Assembly: GCF_013343215.1 (NCBI RefSeq)
Contig: NZ_CP039143.1
Coordinates: forward strand, 992,001 to 1,056,000
Reading direction: 5' to 3'
DNA from: Acinetobacter sp. 10FS3-1
Lineage (GTDB): Bacteria > Pseudomonadota > Gammaproteobacteria > Pseudomonadales > Moraxellaceae
DNA length: 64,000 bases
The position numbers and the translations under genes are program-made. The notes under the pieces are model-generated. The model saw nothing but the letters and a program-made list of their open reading frames with translations, searched no databases and was not told where the DNA came from. Below are positions 9,235 through 17,772 of this stretch, one piece after another; position 1 is the stretch's first letter; every line of letters begins with the position of its first letter.

Positions 9235-10344
9235 ATGATCAACGACGATCAAGACACCACGACTTCTCTAGATTTGGCTAACATTCGTGAAGATATCGAT
9301 TCTGTTGATCAGCAAATCCAGCAATTGATTAACCGCCGTGCACGTTTGGCTGAAGCAGTAGCGAAAGCAAAGTTCGCTTTGGAAGAGAATCCACTGTTTT
9401 ACCGTCCGGAACGTGAAGCGCAGGTATTGCGTAATGTTATGGAGCGTAACGAAGGTCCATTGTCAGATACCACCATGGCACGCCTGTTCCGTGAAATTAT
9501 GTCAGCCTGTCTAGCCCTTGAAGCGCCACAAAGTATTGCCTTTTTGGGGCCGGTAGGAACATATACGCACTCGGCAGTACTTAAACATTTTGGACACGAT
9601 GCAGTGGTGCGTCCATTGCCGACCATTGATGAAGTTTTCCGCGAAGTGGAAGCGGGAGGTGCCCATTATGGTCTGGTACCAGTTGAAAACTCGTCTGAAG
9701 GTGTAGTGAACCATACGCTGGATTGCTTTAAAACATCGAACCTGAATGTGATTGGCGAAGTGGAACTGCCAATCCATCATCAATTCCTGATTTCTGAAAA
9801 TACTCGTAAAGATAGTATCAAGCAGATTTATGCCCATCAGCAGACTTTGGCGCAATGTCGTAAGTGGCTGGATGCACATTATCCCGGTGTAGAGCGTGTG
9901 GCTTTAAGCTCAAATGCCGAAGCAGCACGCCGTATTCGCAATGAATGGCATTCGGCTGCAATTGCGTCCGAGATTGCGGCAAATATTTATGGCCTTGAAA
10001 TCATGCATGGCAATATTGAGGACAACCCGGAAAATACCACACGTTTCCTGGTAATTGGCCGTGAAAAAGTACCGCAAAGTGGTAATGATAAAACCTCATT
10101 ACTGGTGTCTGCTCATGACCGTGCAGGTGCATTGCTGGAAATTCTGACTCCGTTTGCCAAGCACAATATCAGCCTGACCAGTATTGAAACCCGTCCGGCA
10201 CTTCCGGAAAAATGGGCCTATGTGTTCTTTATTGATCTGGAAGGACATATTGAACAGGAAAATGTCAAAGCGGCAATTGCAGAAATTCGCCCACTGGTTA
10301 AAGAAGTTCGGGTATTAGGTTCATATCCTCAAGCTGTACTTTAA
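9235..10344 (+). CDS. pheA: Chorismate mutase / prephenate dehydratase (P-protein)
   Basis: Bifunctional enzyme converting chorismate to prephenate and then to phenylpyruvate for phenylalanine synthesis. Residues about 15-105 are an AroQ chorismate mutase (LANIREDIDSVDQQIQQLIN…RLAEAVAKAK). Residues about 115-290 are the dehydratase, with the catalytic TRF triplet in NPENTTRFLVIG. The end is an ACT domain for phenylalanine feedback (GALLEILTPFAKHNISLTSI, then ETRP). It has 369 residues. The start at 9235 is chosen from the AAGGG upstream and the promoter position. It is first in the aromatic cluster pheA-hisC-tyrA/aroA, all in the same direction. Confidence 0.95.
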   Translation: MINDDQDTTTSLDLANIREDIDSVDQQIQQLINRRARLAEAVAKAKFALEENPLFYRPEREAQVLRNVMERNEGPLSDTTMARLFREIMSACLALEAPQSIAFLGPVGTYTHSAVLKHFGHDAVVRPLPTIDEVFREVEAGGAHYGLVPVENSSEGVVNHTLDCFKTSNLNVIGEVELPIHHQFLISENTRKDSIKQIYAHQQTLAQCRKWLDAHYPGVERVALSSNAEAARRIRNEWHSAAIASEIAANIYGLEIMHGNIEDNPENTTRFLVIGREKVPQSGNDKTSLLVSAHDRAGALLEILTPFAKHNISLTSIETRPALPEKWAYVFFIDLEGHIEQENVKAAIAEIRPLVKEVRVLGSYPQAVL

Positions 10345-10409
10345 GTCAACCATTTGTGGCCAGTGCGAGGGTATTGGTCACTGTTTCATCTGTAAATCGG
10401 AATTCAAAA

Positions 10410-11501
10410 ATGTCATTTGTCCCAGCCAATGAAGGCATCTCTAAATTAAAGCCATATCAACCAGGCAAGCCAATCAGTGAGCTTGAGCGTGAATTGGGTA
10501 TCACCGACATCGTGAAACTGGCTTCTAATGAAAACCCGTTGGGTTGTTCAGATAAAGTCAAAGAAGCTGTCGCTGCTGAAATTGCTGAAATTGGCCGTTA
10601 TCCGGATGGCGGCGGTTTTATTTTAAAAGACCAGATCAAGGCACAGTTTGGTTTTAATCATGACCAGATTACTTTAGGTAATGGTTCAAATGACCTGTTA
10701 GAAATTTTTGCCCGAGCTTTTGTCTCCGAACAAGATTCTGTGGTGTATAGCCAGCATGCATTTGCTGTCTATGCCCTGGTGACCCAGGCGATTAATGCAG
10801 AAGCGATTGAAGTCCCGGCAAAAGGTTTTTCGCACGATCTTGATGCGATGGCTGCGGCTATTAAAGACAATACCAAGCTGATCTTTATCGCAAACCCGAA
10901 TAACCCGACAGGCACCTGGTTTGAAGAAGCTGAATTTGAAAGCTTTATGCAAAAAGTGCCTGCCAAGGTCATCGTCGTGCTTGACGAAGCTTATGTGGAA
11001 TATTTCCCGGAAAATTTTAATAGTCTGAAATTCCTGAAACAGTATCCAAACCTGATCGTGAGTCGTACTTTATCTAAGTGCTATGGTCTGGCTGCACTGC
11101 GGGTAGGTTTTGCTCTGGCTTCTGCTGAAGTAACGGATTATCTGAACCGCATTCGTCAGCCATTTAACGTTAACCATTTGGCGATGGTCGCTGCTGTTGC
11201 GGCCCTGAAAGACGAAGCGTTTATTGAAAAATCTCGTGAAGCGAACAAAGCGGGCATGGCTCAGCTTGAAGCAGGTTTTCAGGCTTTAGGTCTGAACTAC
11301 GTGCCTTCACGCGCCAACTTTATTCTGGTTGATATACAGGCTGATCCGGCACAAATATTCAATAGCCTGTTGAAAGAGGGTGTGATTGTACGCCCTGTAG
11401 GGATTCAAAATCATTTGCGTGTATCGATTGGAACCGAAGCAGAAAATGCCAAATTCCTGAGCGCACTTGCCAAAGTACTCGGCTTAGAGGCTAAAGCGTA
11501 A
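10410..11501 (+). CDS. hisC: Histidinol-phosphate aminotransferase
   Basis: PLP enzyme of histidine synthesis. HisC homologues placed in this aromatic cluster often also transaminate aromatic keto acids. The 363-residue fold-type I protein shows the N-terminal KLASNENPLGCS motif, PNNPTGTWF, the DEAYVEYF aspartate and the PLP lysine in RTLSKCYGLAALRVGF. The ATG at 10410 matches the family start. In-frame codons up to 10356 are not family-like. It lies between pheA and tyrA/aroA, which it precedes by 3 bp, and this context favours a role in phenylalanine/tyrosine transamination. The specificity is inferred, not seen. Confidence 0.92.
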   Translation: MSFVPANEGISKLKPYQPGKPISELERELGITDIVKLASNENPLGCSDKVKEAVAAEIAEIGRYPDGGGFILKDQIKAQFGFNHDQITLGNGSNDLLEIFARAFVSEQDSVVYSQHAFAVYALVTQAINAEAIEVPAKGFSHDLDAMAAAIKDNTKLIFIANPNNPTGTWFEEAEFESFMQKVPAKVIVVLDEAYVEYFPENFNSLKFLKQYPNLIVSRTLSKCYGLAALRVGFALASAEVTDYLNRIRQPFNVNHLAMVAAVAALKDEAFIEKSREANKAGMAQLEAGFQALGLNYVPSRANFILVDIQADPAQIFNSLLKEGVIVRPVGIQNHLRVSIGTEAENAKFLSALAKVLGLEAKA

Positions 11502-11504
11502 ACC

Positions 11505-13751
11505 ATGTCGCAGCCACTGTTTGAAAAAGTTGCATTTATCGGGTTTGGACTGATTGGTTCAAGCCTGGCGCGGGTCATTCGTGCCGAGCATTTGGCGAAT
11601 GACATCGTGGCTTCGACACGCTCACAAAAAACCCTAGAAGATGCCAAAGTACTGGGGCTGATTTCTGCGGGTTATACTGATCCGGTACAGGCAGTTCAGG
11701 GTGCAGATCTGGTTGTTTTGGCCTTGCCAGTTCGTGCTACGCAAAAGGTACTGGAAACCATTCAGCCTCATCTGGCTGAAAATGTCATCATTACAGATGT
11801 TGGCAGTACTAAAGCCAATGTAGTCGCTGCTGCCAAGGCGGTATATGGTGAGCAGCTTCCAGCCGGTTTTGTGCCAGGGCATCCTATTGCAGGTGCAGAG
11901 CACACCGGTGTACATGCCGGGAAGGTCGATTTATTTGCCAACCATAAGGTCATTTTAACACCATTGCCGACCAGTGCAGACTGGGCTGTCGATAAAATGA
12001 TTCAGCTTTGGCAGGCCGCTCATGCGGAAGTTATTTGTATGGATGTGGACAAGCATGACGAAGTGCTGGCTCATACCAGTCATTTGCCGCATTTAATGGC
12101 CTTTAACTTGGTCGAACAGCTGGCCAAGCGTGAAGACAATTTAGACATTTTTCGTTATGCTGCGGGAGGCTTTCGGGATTTTTCGCGGATTGCCGCCAGT
12201 GACCCACAGATGTGGCATGACATCTTTTTTGCCAATAAAAAAGCGATACTCAACGCCGTGGATGGCTTTGAGGCACAGCTTGCCATTATTCGTAAACTGA
12301 TTGAAGAGGAAGACTCCCAGACATTAATGGGTTTGTTGGGACATGCTCAAGCAGCGCGCCAGCACTTCAATCATATGCTTGTCAAGAAACCTTTCATGGA
12401 GAAAAGTAAAGTGACACAACAATTTACCATTCAGCCGGGTGCCAAAAAATTCCAGGGCAAATTTAGCGTGCCTGGTGACAAATCTGTGTCACACCGTTCT
12501 ATCATGTTTGGTGCCATTGCAGAAGGTACCACGCATGTGACTGGTTTTCTGGAAGGCGAAGATGCACTGGCAACCTTGCAGGCATTCCGTGATATGGGCG
12601 TGAGTATTGAAGGCCCTAAAAATGGTGAAGTGACCATTCATGGGGTGGGCATGCACGGTCTGAAAGCACCGGAGTCTGCAATCTACATGGGGAACTCGGG
12701 TACTTCGATGCGTCTTCTTTCGGGGATACTGGCTGCACAAAAATTCGATTCAGTCATGACCGGTGATGCATCGCTGTCTAAACGTCCGATGGAGCGTATT
12801 GCCAATCCTTTACGTGAAATGGGCGCCCAGATTCAAACCACAGGTGAACGCGGTACGCCGCCGGTGTCTATCACCGGAAACCAAAACCTGAAAGGCATTC
12901 AGTATGACTTGCCAATGGCATCGGCACAGGTGAAATCCGGCATTTTGCTGGCAGGTCTGTGGGCAGAGGGTGAAACCGCAGTCACCGAGCCTGAACCAAC
13001 GCGCGACCATACCGAGCGTATGCTGCGTGCTTTTGGTTATGAAGTCAAAACCGAAGCTAACCGTATTTCCCTACAAGGTGGCGGAAAGCTTGTCGGTACG
13101 GATATTCAAGTACCTTCCGATATTTCTTCTGCGGCTTTCTTTATGGTGGGCGCCGCTATTACTGAAAATGCGGATATTACTCTTGAAGCAGTGGGGGTTA
13201 ACCCGACACGTACCGGAATCATTGAAATTCTGAAACAGATGGGTGCGGACATCGCTGTTGAGAATGAACGTATCGCAGGCGGTGAACCGATTGCGGATAT
13301 TCGTATTCGTGGTACACGTACCTTAAAAGGAATTCATATTCCGGAAGATCAAGTGCCTCTGGCGATTGATGAATTCCCTGCGCTATTCATCGCTGCAGCT
13401 TGTGCTGAAGGCCGCACTATCCTGACGGGTGCTGCTGAGCTACGGGTAAAAGAATCAGACCGTATCCAGGTCATGGCTGATGGTTTGCAAACAATGGGGA
13501 TTGACTGTACGCCAACAGAAGATGGCATCATTATCGAAGGTAAAGGCAAGTCAGGCGACTGGTCAGCTATCTTTGAAGGTGGGGAAATTGAATCACATCA
13601 TGACCACCGCATTGCCATGAGCTTCTCGATTGCAGGTCTGCGTAATTCGGGTGTAATCAAGATTATTGGGACTGAAACGGTGGCAACCAGCTTCCCGACC
13701 TTTACTCAATTAACTGCTCAAGCAGGTCTGACGATTGACGTAACAGAATAA
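11505..13751 (+). CDS. tyrA-aroA: Fused prephenate dehydrogenase / 3-phosphoshikimate 1-carboxyvinyltransferase
   Basis: A 748-residue fusion joining a step to tyrosine with the sixth shikimate step. Residues about 1-290 are the NAD(P)-dependent dehydrogenase: Rossmann GFGLIGSSLARVI near residue 12, PGHPIAGAEH with the catalytic region, and HTSHLPH. A linker near 300 leads to EPSP synthase (about 310-745) with GDKSVSHRS, MGNSGTSMR, DASLSKRPMERI and LRVKESDRI. The EPSP synthase half resembles the class II (CP4-like) group. Where glyphosate-tolerant CP4 has Ala in GNAAT, this protein has Gly (GNSGT). Such fusions are known in Acinetobacter and Pseudomonas. It starts 3 bp after hisC, so is translationally coupled. 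Confidence 0.95.
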   Translation: MSQPLFEKVAFIGFGLIGSSLARVIRAEHLANDIVASTRSQKTLEDAKVLGLISAGYTDPVQAVQGADLVVLALPVRATQKVLETIQPHLAENVIITDVGSTKANVVAAAKAVYGEQLPAGFVPGHPIAGAEHTGVHAGKVDLFANHKVILTPLPTSADWAVDKMIQLWQAAHAEVICMDVDKHDEVLAHTSHLPHLMAFNLVEQLAKREDNLDIFRYAAGGFRDFSRIAASDPQMWHDIFFANKKAILNAVDGFEAQLAIIRKLIEEEDSQTLMGLLGHAQAARQHFNHMLVKKPFMEKSKVTQQFTIQPGAKKFQGKFSVPGDKSVSHRSIMFGAIAEGTTHVTGFLEGEDALATLQAFRDMGVSIEGPKNGEVTIHGVGMHGLKAPESAIYMGNSGTSMRLLSGILAAQKFDSVMTGDASLSKRPMERIANPLREMGAQIQTTGERGTPPVSITGNQNLKGIQYDLPMASAQVKSGILLAGLWAEGETAVTEPEPTRDHTERMLRAFGYEVKTEANRISLQGGGKLVGTDIQVPSDISSAAFFMVGAAITENADITLEAVGVNPTRTGIIEILKQMGADIAVENERIAGGEPIADIRIRGTRTLKGIHIPEDQVPLAIDEFPALFIAAACAEGRTILTGAAELRVKESDRIQVMADGLQTMGIDCTPTEDGIIIEGKGKSGDWSAIFEGGEIESHHDHRIAMSFSIAGLRNSGVIKIIGTETVATSFPTFTQLTAQAGLTIDVTE

Positions 13752-13766
13752 TTTCTGAATTTGTGT

Positions 13767-13800
13767 AAAACAGCCAAGCTTTTGCTTGGCTGTTTTATTT
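13767..13800 (+). terminator. Terminator of the pheA-hisC-tyrA/aroA cluster
   Basis: A perfect 13-bp stem (13767-13779 with 13784-13796) has a TTTT loop and a T-rich tail. Confidence 0.92.
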
Positions 13801-13851
13801 ATATTGGCTTATGCTAAACCCATACAAGAAAAAAGCCATTTGGAAGTAGTG

Positions 13852-14217
13852 ATGCGAATATTAAAATTTATGGCCCATGCTCAAGGTCAGCAGCAATTAC
13901 AGGATCATCATAAAACTCAGCAATACATCGCGCAATTGCTTGCTGGTGAACTGGGTAAATATGGTTTTCAGACCTTGCCACAAAGTGGAGGGCAGGTGGC
14001 GGTTGCGGTTGAAGATCATGAACTGCCGCTTTCTGTCAGCTGTGAGACCCAGGACAGTGAAGGACACTTTATTTGTGAGATTGCATCCTATCCTGATGAA
14101 GAACAGGACTGGCTAGAGCGTATTGCCGAGCGGAGCTTGCTGAATCAGCTGGCGCAGGCTGTAGAAGCTTCATTAAAAGAACAGGAAGGCTTTAGTGGTT
14201 TTGAATGGAAAGATTAA
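13852..14217 (+). CDS. Conserved hypothetical protein, 121 aa
   Basis: No recognised domain. The acidic, soluble protein has no signal peptide or membrane segment. It starts MRILKFMAHAQGQQQL and ends KEQEGFSGFEWKD, with two cysteines in a CETQDSEGHFICE segment. The ATG at 13852 has TGGAAG upstream. Codons back to 13786 overlap the preceding terminator and are unlikely to be translated. Base composition and codon use match neighbours, and it ends at a shared bidirectional terminator. Reality as a gene is fairly secure, function unknown. Confidence 0.7.
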   Translation: MRILKFMAHAQGQQQLQDHHKTQQYIAQLLAGELGKYGFQTLPQSGGQVAVAVEDHELPLSVSCETQDSEGHFICEIASYPDEEQDWLERIAERSLLNQLAQAVEASLKEQEGFSGFEWKD

Positions 14218-14252
14218 CCGAGAAGCCGGATCATAAAATGCCGGAGAGATAT

Positions 14253-14282
14253 AAAAAACCTCATCTGATATGAGGTTTTTTT
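14253..14282. terminator. Bidirectional terminator between convergent genes
   Basis: AAAAAACCTCAT and ATGAGGTTTTTT arms lie between gene ends at 14217 (+) and 14288 (-). T-runs are present on both strands. Confidence 0.88.
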
Positions 14283-14287
14283 AAAAA

Positions 14288-14920
14288 TTAGCCTAATGTT
14301 AGAAAACGGGCCATAGCGATCCGCAATTGTTTGAGATAGCCGGTAAAAAAATGGTTTGCTCCGGGTAAAACCGTCACTAGATGACGTTGTGGTTTGGCCC
14401 AGGCCATCATGTCGGATAATAGGGTAATATCATCCGCTTCGCCATGAATGAATAAAATATCTCCTTTAATATGTGGAGTTTCATAGTGACGAATACCTGC
14501 AACAGTTGCAGTGGGTAAGCCGCATAAAATGGTTTGACTTGGTTGTAGCTCTACAGGCAGTGCAGCATAGCTTTTCGCAATAACATGGGCACCGAAGCTA
14601 AAACCGCCTGCATAAAAGGGTAGGCCAGTGTGCTGCTCACGTGCGTACCGGATAATTTCCAGTACATCATCCGTTTCGCCGTAGCCATCGTCATGCAGAC
14701 CTTCACTTTGACCAGAGCCACGGAAACTTGGACGATAAACTACACAACCGCGTTCCAGATACATTTGTGTTAACAGAACTGGAACTTTGTGCTGTGGAGT
14801 ACCGCCTTGCAATGGATGAGGGTGGCAAACAACCGCGAATCCTTTCACTTCACCTTGAGGATAATCCACAAAAACTTCAAGTTGTCCCACAGGACCCTGA
14901 AGGAAAATTTGCTCGGACAT
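14288..14920 (-). CDS. Alpha/beta hydrolase (serine esterase-like)
   Basis: A 210-residue cytoplasmic alpha/beta-hydrolase of the small YfhR/CinA-neighbour type, often annotated as dienelactone hydrolase or 'alpha/beta hydrolase'. The oxyanion region is VVCHPHPLQGGT, with RPSFRGSGQSEG after it. The nucleophile elbow is GGFSFGAH (Ser), the acid is in IHGEADDIT and the His in GANHFF, giving a complete triad. The substrate cannot be predicted. It is monocistronic, divergent from yaaA. Confidence 0.82.
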   Translation of the reverse strand: MSEQIFLQGPVGQLEVFVDYPQGEVKGFAVVCHPHPLQGGTPQHKVPVLLTQMYLERGCVVYRPSFRGSGQSEGLHDDGYGETDDVLEIIRYAREQHTGLPFYAGGFSFGAHVIAKSYAALPVELQPSQTILCGLPTATVAGIRHYETPHIKGDILFIHGEADDITLLSDMMAWAKPQRHLVTVLPGANHFFTGYLKQLRIAMARFLTLG

Positions 14921-15044
14921 GGGAGAATCGATTCATTACAGGAGTGTGGCTTATTTTAACGATTGTGGTCAGTAAAAACATGAATTGGAATTAAAATAAG
15001 TTGGCTGATATAGTGTGATTAATCACTTTTTAACCAGGTTAATC

Positions 15045-15827
15045 ATGCTTGCACTCATTTCTCCTGCAAAGACCCTCGATTATGCTTCAAATTTACCGAC
15101 GGATACTTTTACCCTACCAAGATTGCTTGAGCATTCACAAGAGCTTGTCGACCTTAGTCGTAAGTTATCTGCTTCAGAAATCGCCACATTAATGAGTGTG
15201 AGTGAAAAAATTGCCCAGTTAAATGTAGAGCGTTTTCGTGACTGGCAGCCCGATTTTAACTTGTCGAATGCCCGACAGGCGATTTTTGCCTTTAAAGGCG
15301 ATGTCTACACCGGCCTGGATGCTTATAATCTGAATGATGCCGAGCTTGCTCATGCCCAGATACATTTACGCATGTTGTCCGGGTTATATGGCCTGTTACG
15401 CCCCCTAGATTTAATGATGCCTTATCGTCTTGAAATGGGAACTAAACTGGCAAACACACGCGGCCATAACCTGTATGACTTCTGGGGCAGTATCATTACT
15501 GATCAGATTAATGCCGATCTGGCAGCGGCCAATTCAGAGTTATTGGTCAATATTGCTTCAGATGAGTATTACAAGTCCGTCAAGGAAAGCCAGATTCAGG
15601 CACACATCATTAAGCCAGTATTTCTAGATCAGAAAAATGGAAAATATAAGATCATTAGTTTTTATGCTAAAAAAGCCCGTGGTCTCATGGCTCGTTTTAT
15701 TCTGGAAAATAAAATTGAACGGATTGAAGAGCTTAAGGCTTTTAATAGTGAAGGTTATTATTTTGATGCGGACAGTTCTTTAAAAGGCGAATTGATCTTT
15801 AAACGTGATGAACAATTAGATCGCTAA
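15045..15827 (+). CDS. yaaA: YaaA family peroxide-stress protein
   Basis: A 260-residue YaaA/DUF328 protein. In E. coli YaaA lowers intracellular free iron and protects DNA during peroxide stress. The family start [13 protein letters not shown] is present, as are [20 protein letters not shown] and [13 protein letters not shown]-terminal basic blocks ([14 protein letters not shown]) are also conserved. The ATG at 15045 is chosen because it begins the conserved N-terminus. An upstream ATG at 15015 would add 10 residues and overlap a GTGATTAATCAC palindrome (15016-15027) that may be a regulatory site. Confidence 0.92.
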   Translation: MLALISPAKTLDYASNLPTDTFTLPRLLEHSQELVDLSRKLSASEIATLMSVSEKIAQLNVERFRDWQPDFNLSNARQAIFAFKGDVYTGLDAYNLNDAELAHAQIHLRMLSGLYGLLRPLDLMMPYRLEMGTKLANTRGHNLYDFWGSIITDQINADLAAANSELLVNIASDEYYKSVKESQIQAHIIKPVFLDQKNGKYKIISFYAKKARGLMARFILENKIERIEELKAFNSEGYYFDADSSLKGELIFKRDEQLDR

Positions 15828-16331
15828 TTTCAGAATCGGCTCACTCTACTTTAACGGCATTTGTATCAAGTGGAGTGAGCTTAAGTTAAATAAATAGCTG
15901 ATTTATAGGGAGCTGTTAAATATCCTTAGATCAAATAGTGCCAAGAACAATATCCTTAATACTGTATAAATATTATTAATATAGGAAATTATGTACTGTA
16001 TTTGAAGGGTTTTTTTGGAGACTCAATACAGATAAAATGAATAGGGTTTTAATGGTTTATATTGGAATAGATTTTACAGGTATTTAAATTCTAAAATATA
16101 AATAAATATTTGATCTTCATAATTTTAATATTATTAATGTATGGTATGAACTACGAGAAATAGATAGAAATAACGAAATTAATTAGATAAGTATTCAGTA
16201 AATTTTTAATCCAATAATTGAAAGCAGGGTTACAAAAATCACGCTTTATCGGGTTAAATGTAAACTAAGTCACATATTTGTTAGGTTTTTGTTAGTATTA
16301 CTGTGATCGGGTAACAAAGTGGTTACAGAAA
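15828..16331. other. AT-rich intergenic region
   Basis: About 500 bp of strongly AT-rich sequence with many short A/T runs and no open frame of note. A possible weak stem (GGCTCACTCTACTT … AAGTGGAGTGAGCTTAAG, 15838-15885) just after yaaA may terminate it. Confidence 0.45.
15838..15885 (+). terminator. Possible terminator of yaaA
   Basis: GCTCACTCTACTT and AAGTGGAGTGAGC can pair across a loop. The T-run is absent, so this is a weak call. Confidence 0.4.
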
Positions 16332-16493
16332 ATGAAAACTTGCACGATTCCTATTTTTATAATCATTGTTAGTCTACTGAGCTATTATGTGCATCAGCAG
16401 GCACAGTTGAAAAGATATACAGAAATTCATCAAATTTTAAAGGAGGTTCAGCATTCACAAAAATTACTGGATTCTAATCGTCATCGGGATTAG
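16332..16493 (+). CDS. Small membrane-anchored protein, 53 aa (candidate)
   Basis: A short frame starting MKTCTIPIFIIIVSLLSYY. One hydrophobic segment (residues 5-20) is followed by a hydrophilic helical tail (QQAQLKRYTEIHQILKEVQ) with coiled-coil character. This architecture of an N-terminal anchor plus a helical tail is common for real small membrane proteins. No strong ribosome binding site is seen. It lies 40 bp upstream of the IS5-family element, so its downstream context may have been disrupted. No family recognised. Confidence 0.4.
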   Translation: MKTCTIPIFIIIVSLLSYYVHQQAQLKRYTEIHQILKEVQHSQKLLDSNRHRD

Positions 16494-16535
16494 ATCGGAA
16501 TTTTTATTTATAATTAAAACAATAAAGTTAAACTA

Positions 16536-17374
16536 GGGCGTGTTCTCATTTGAAGAATTGGTTTTAAATACTTAAAATCCTCCTTTGAGTTATTTTTATT
16601 TATACATTTTCAATGGCACGCACTCTTCTTACCGATGATATCTGGCAGAAAATTCAAGATACTATGCGATTACATGGTTGCTACTGTTCAAAGAATAGTA
16701 GAAATATCATGGAAGCGATCTTATGGAAACTGCGTACAGGCGCCACATGGCGGGATATTCCCCAAGAATTTTGTCCTTGGCAAACTGCTTACAATCGCTT
16801 TAATCGTTGGGCAAGCAAGGGATTGTGGGATAAATTTTTTTTAGATTACGAGGCGTCCTGGATCAAGAGTGGATATTCATTGACGGAAGCTACATACGCG
16901 TGCATCAACATGCAAGTGGAGCTCGGCATGGTTTCAAAAGAGCAATTGGACAATCACGTGGTGGACGAACAACAAAAATACATCTTGCAACCGACGCGAA
17001 TGGATTACCGATTGATTTTAAAATCACTGGGGGTGACGTCCACGACAGTCAGGTTGCAAAACAACTGATTGATACTGTAGACGAGGCAACTTATCTTATT
17101 GCTGATAAGGGGTATGATGCTGGGCAGATTAGAATATATGCCCAGAATAAGGATATGATTCCCATTATTCCAATGAGATCAAATAGTAAAAGGTCGAATA
17201 AGGAGTTTGATAAATATCTATATCAATTAAGACATTTAGTTGAAAATGCATTTGCGAGATTAAAACATTTCCGTGCTATTGCTACCCGATTTGATAAGCT
17301 TGCACGAAATTATCAGTCTATGATTTACATTGCTTGCATGTTTATTTGGTGTAAAGCCAAATGAGGACACGCCC
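16536..17374 (+). mobile_element. IS5-family (IS427-like group) insertion sequence, 839 bp
   Basis: The ends are imperfect inverted repeats: GGGCGTGTTCTCATTTGA at the left and, reversed, GGGCGTGTCCTCATTTGG at the right (2 mismatches in 18). Both ends are flanked by TA (16534-16535 and 17375-17376), consistent with a 2-bp TA target duplication. One transposase is encoded across two frames with a T8 slip site, as is usual for the IS427 group. Both reading frames are uninterrupted, so the copy may be active. Confidence 0.9.
16613..17364 (+). CDS. IS5-family transposase made by -1 frameshifting (two overlapping frames)
   Basis: Frame one (16613-17068) supplies the N-terminal DUF4096-like DNA-binding part, with WRDIPQEFCPWQTAYNRF. 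At T8 (16835-16842) the reading must slip -1. The new frame continues FRLRGVLDQEWIFIDGSYI and then joins the frame seen from 16900 (HQHASGARHGFKRAIGQSR). DDE residues: Asp in FIDGSY, Asp in TGGDVHDSQ and Glu in HLVENAFARLKHFR. Without slipping, frame one runs past the catalytic region into unrelated sequence, so it alone would be an inactive product. The stop lies inside the right inverted repeat. Confidence 0.85.
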
Positions 17375-17483
17375 TAATTAAAAATAAATAAATAATAAAT
17401 AAGACAAAATTAAGAAAAGACTTAAGCTGGACAGTTTGAATTTTAATAAATTATAAAATCAAAGAAGTAATAAGAAATCAATG

Positions 17484-17492
17484 TGTTATAAT
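17484..17492 (+). promoter_or_regulatory. Extended -10 promoter (TGTTATAAT) of the purine permease leader
   Basis: A TG dinucleotide one base before a consensus TATAAT (17487-17492). Transcription would start near 17499, giving a leader of about 270 nt before the permease ATG at 17773. Confidence 0.6.
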
Positions 17493-17498
17493 CTGAAA

Positions 17499-17600
17499 AA
17501 TATAAATTTGGGTCGGCTTTTAGCTTTTTAAATGTCTGATCCGGATGAGGAAAAAGCTGCATAAAAGTTATGCAGCTTTTTTGTTTAAGTTGTTTTTGGG
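17499..17600 (+). promoter_or_regulatory. Leader with antiterminator/terminator pair upstream of NCS2 permease
   Basis: The terminator hairpin uses AAAAAGCTGCATAA (17551-17564) and TTATGCAGCTTTTTT (17568-17582). The first 8 bases of its 5' arm (AAAAAGCT, 17551-17558) are also perfectly complementary to AGCTTTTT at 17522-17529. Forming that upstream stem would prevent the terminator. The intervening segment contains an ATCCGGAT palindrome. This is the layout of an attenuator or riboswitch controlling the permease. It does not match the purine (xpt) riboswitch consensus that I know. Confidence 0.55.
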
Positions 17601-17748
17601 TGTTTATGGCGCGGTCCTTCTACTGTTGCTGTTGAAATATTTTGATCCGTCAGAGAGTAATGCTGGCATATTTATTGCTCACAAATCTTTAAGATTAATG
17701 AGGTATTTGATGAAATCTCATGAATCTGGCGGCATGCTCAAAGCATAA
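17545..17748 (+). CDS. Possible small membrane protein or leader ORF, 67 aa (doubtful)
   Basis: An open frame with a basic start (MRKKLHKSY) and one strong hydrophobic stretch (LGVYGAVLLLLLLKYF), running to 25 bp before the permease. Its first 12 codons are the attenuator hairpin itself, so full-length translation needs read-through of the terminator. Translation from here could itself influence hairpin choice. No homologue recognised. It may be fortuitous. Confidence 0.25.
   Translation: MRKKLHKSYAAFLFKLFLGVYGAVLLLLLLKYFDPSESNAGIFIAHKSLRLMRYLMKSHESGGMLKA
17551..17582 (+). terminator. Attenuator terminator in the permease leader
   Basis: A perfect 14-bp stem, 3-nt AAG loop and U-run. No gene ends upstream of it apart from the IS element, so it terminates the leader transcript itself. 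Confidence 0.85.
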
Positions 17749-17772
17749 AATTTACTTCATAGGGGCTAGGTC

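Noticed and set aside
17499..17582. Purine (xpt-type) riboswitch upstream of the NCS2 permease
   Set aside because: The conserved core and loop-loop sequences of that class are not visible. The element is kept only as an unclassified attenuator candidate.
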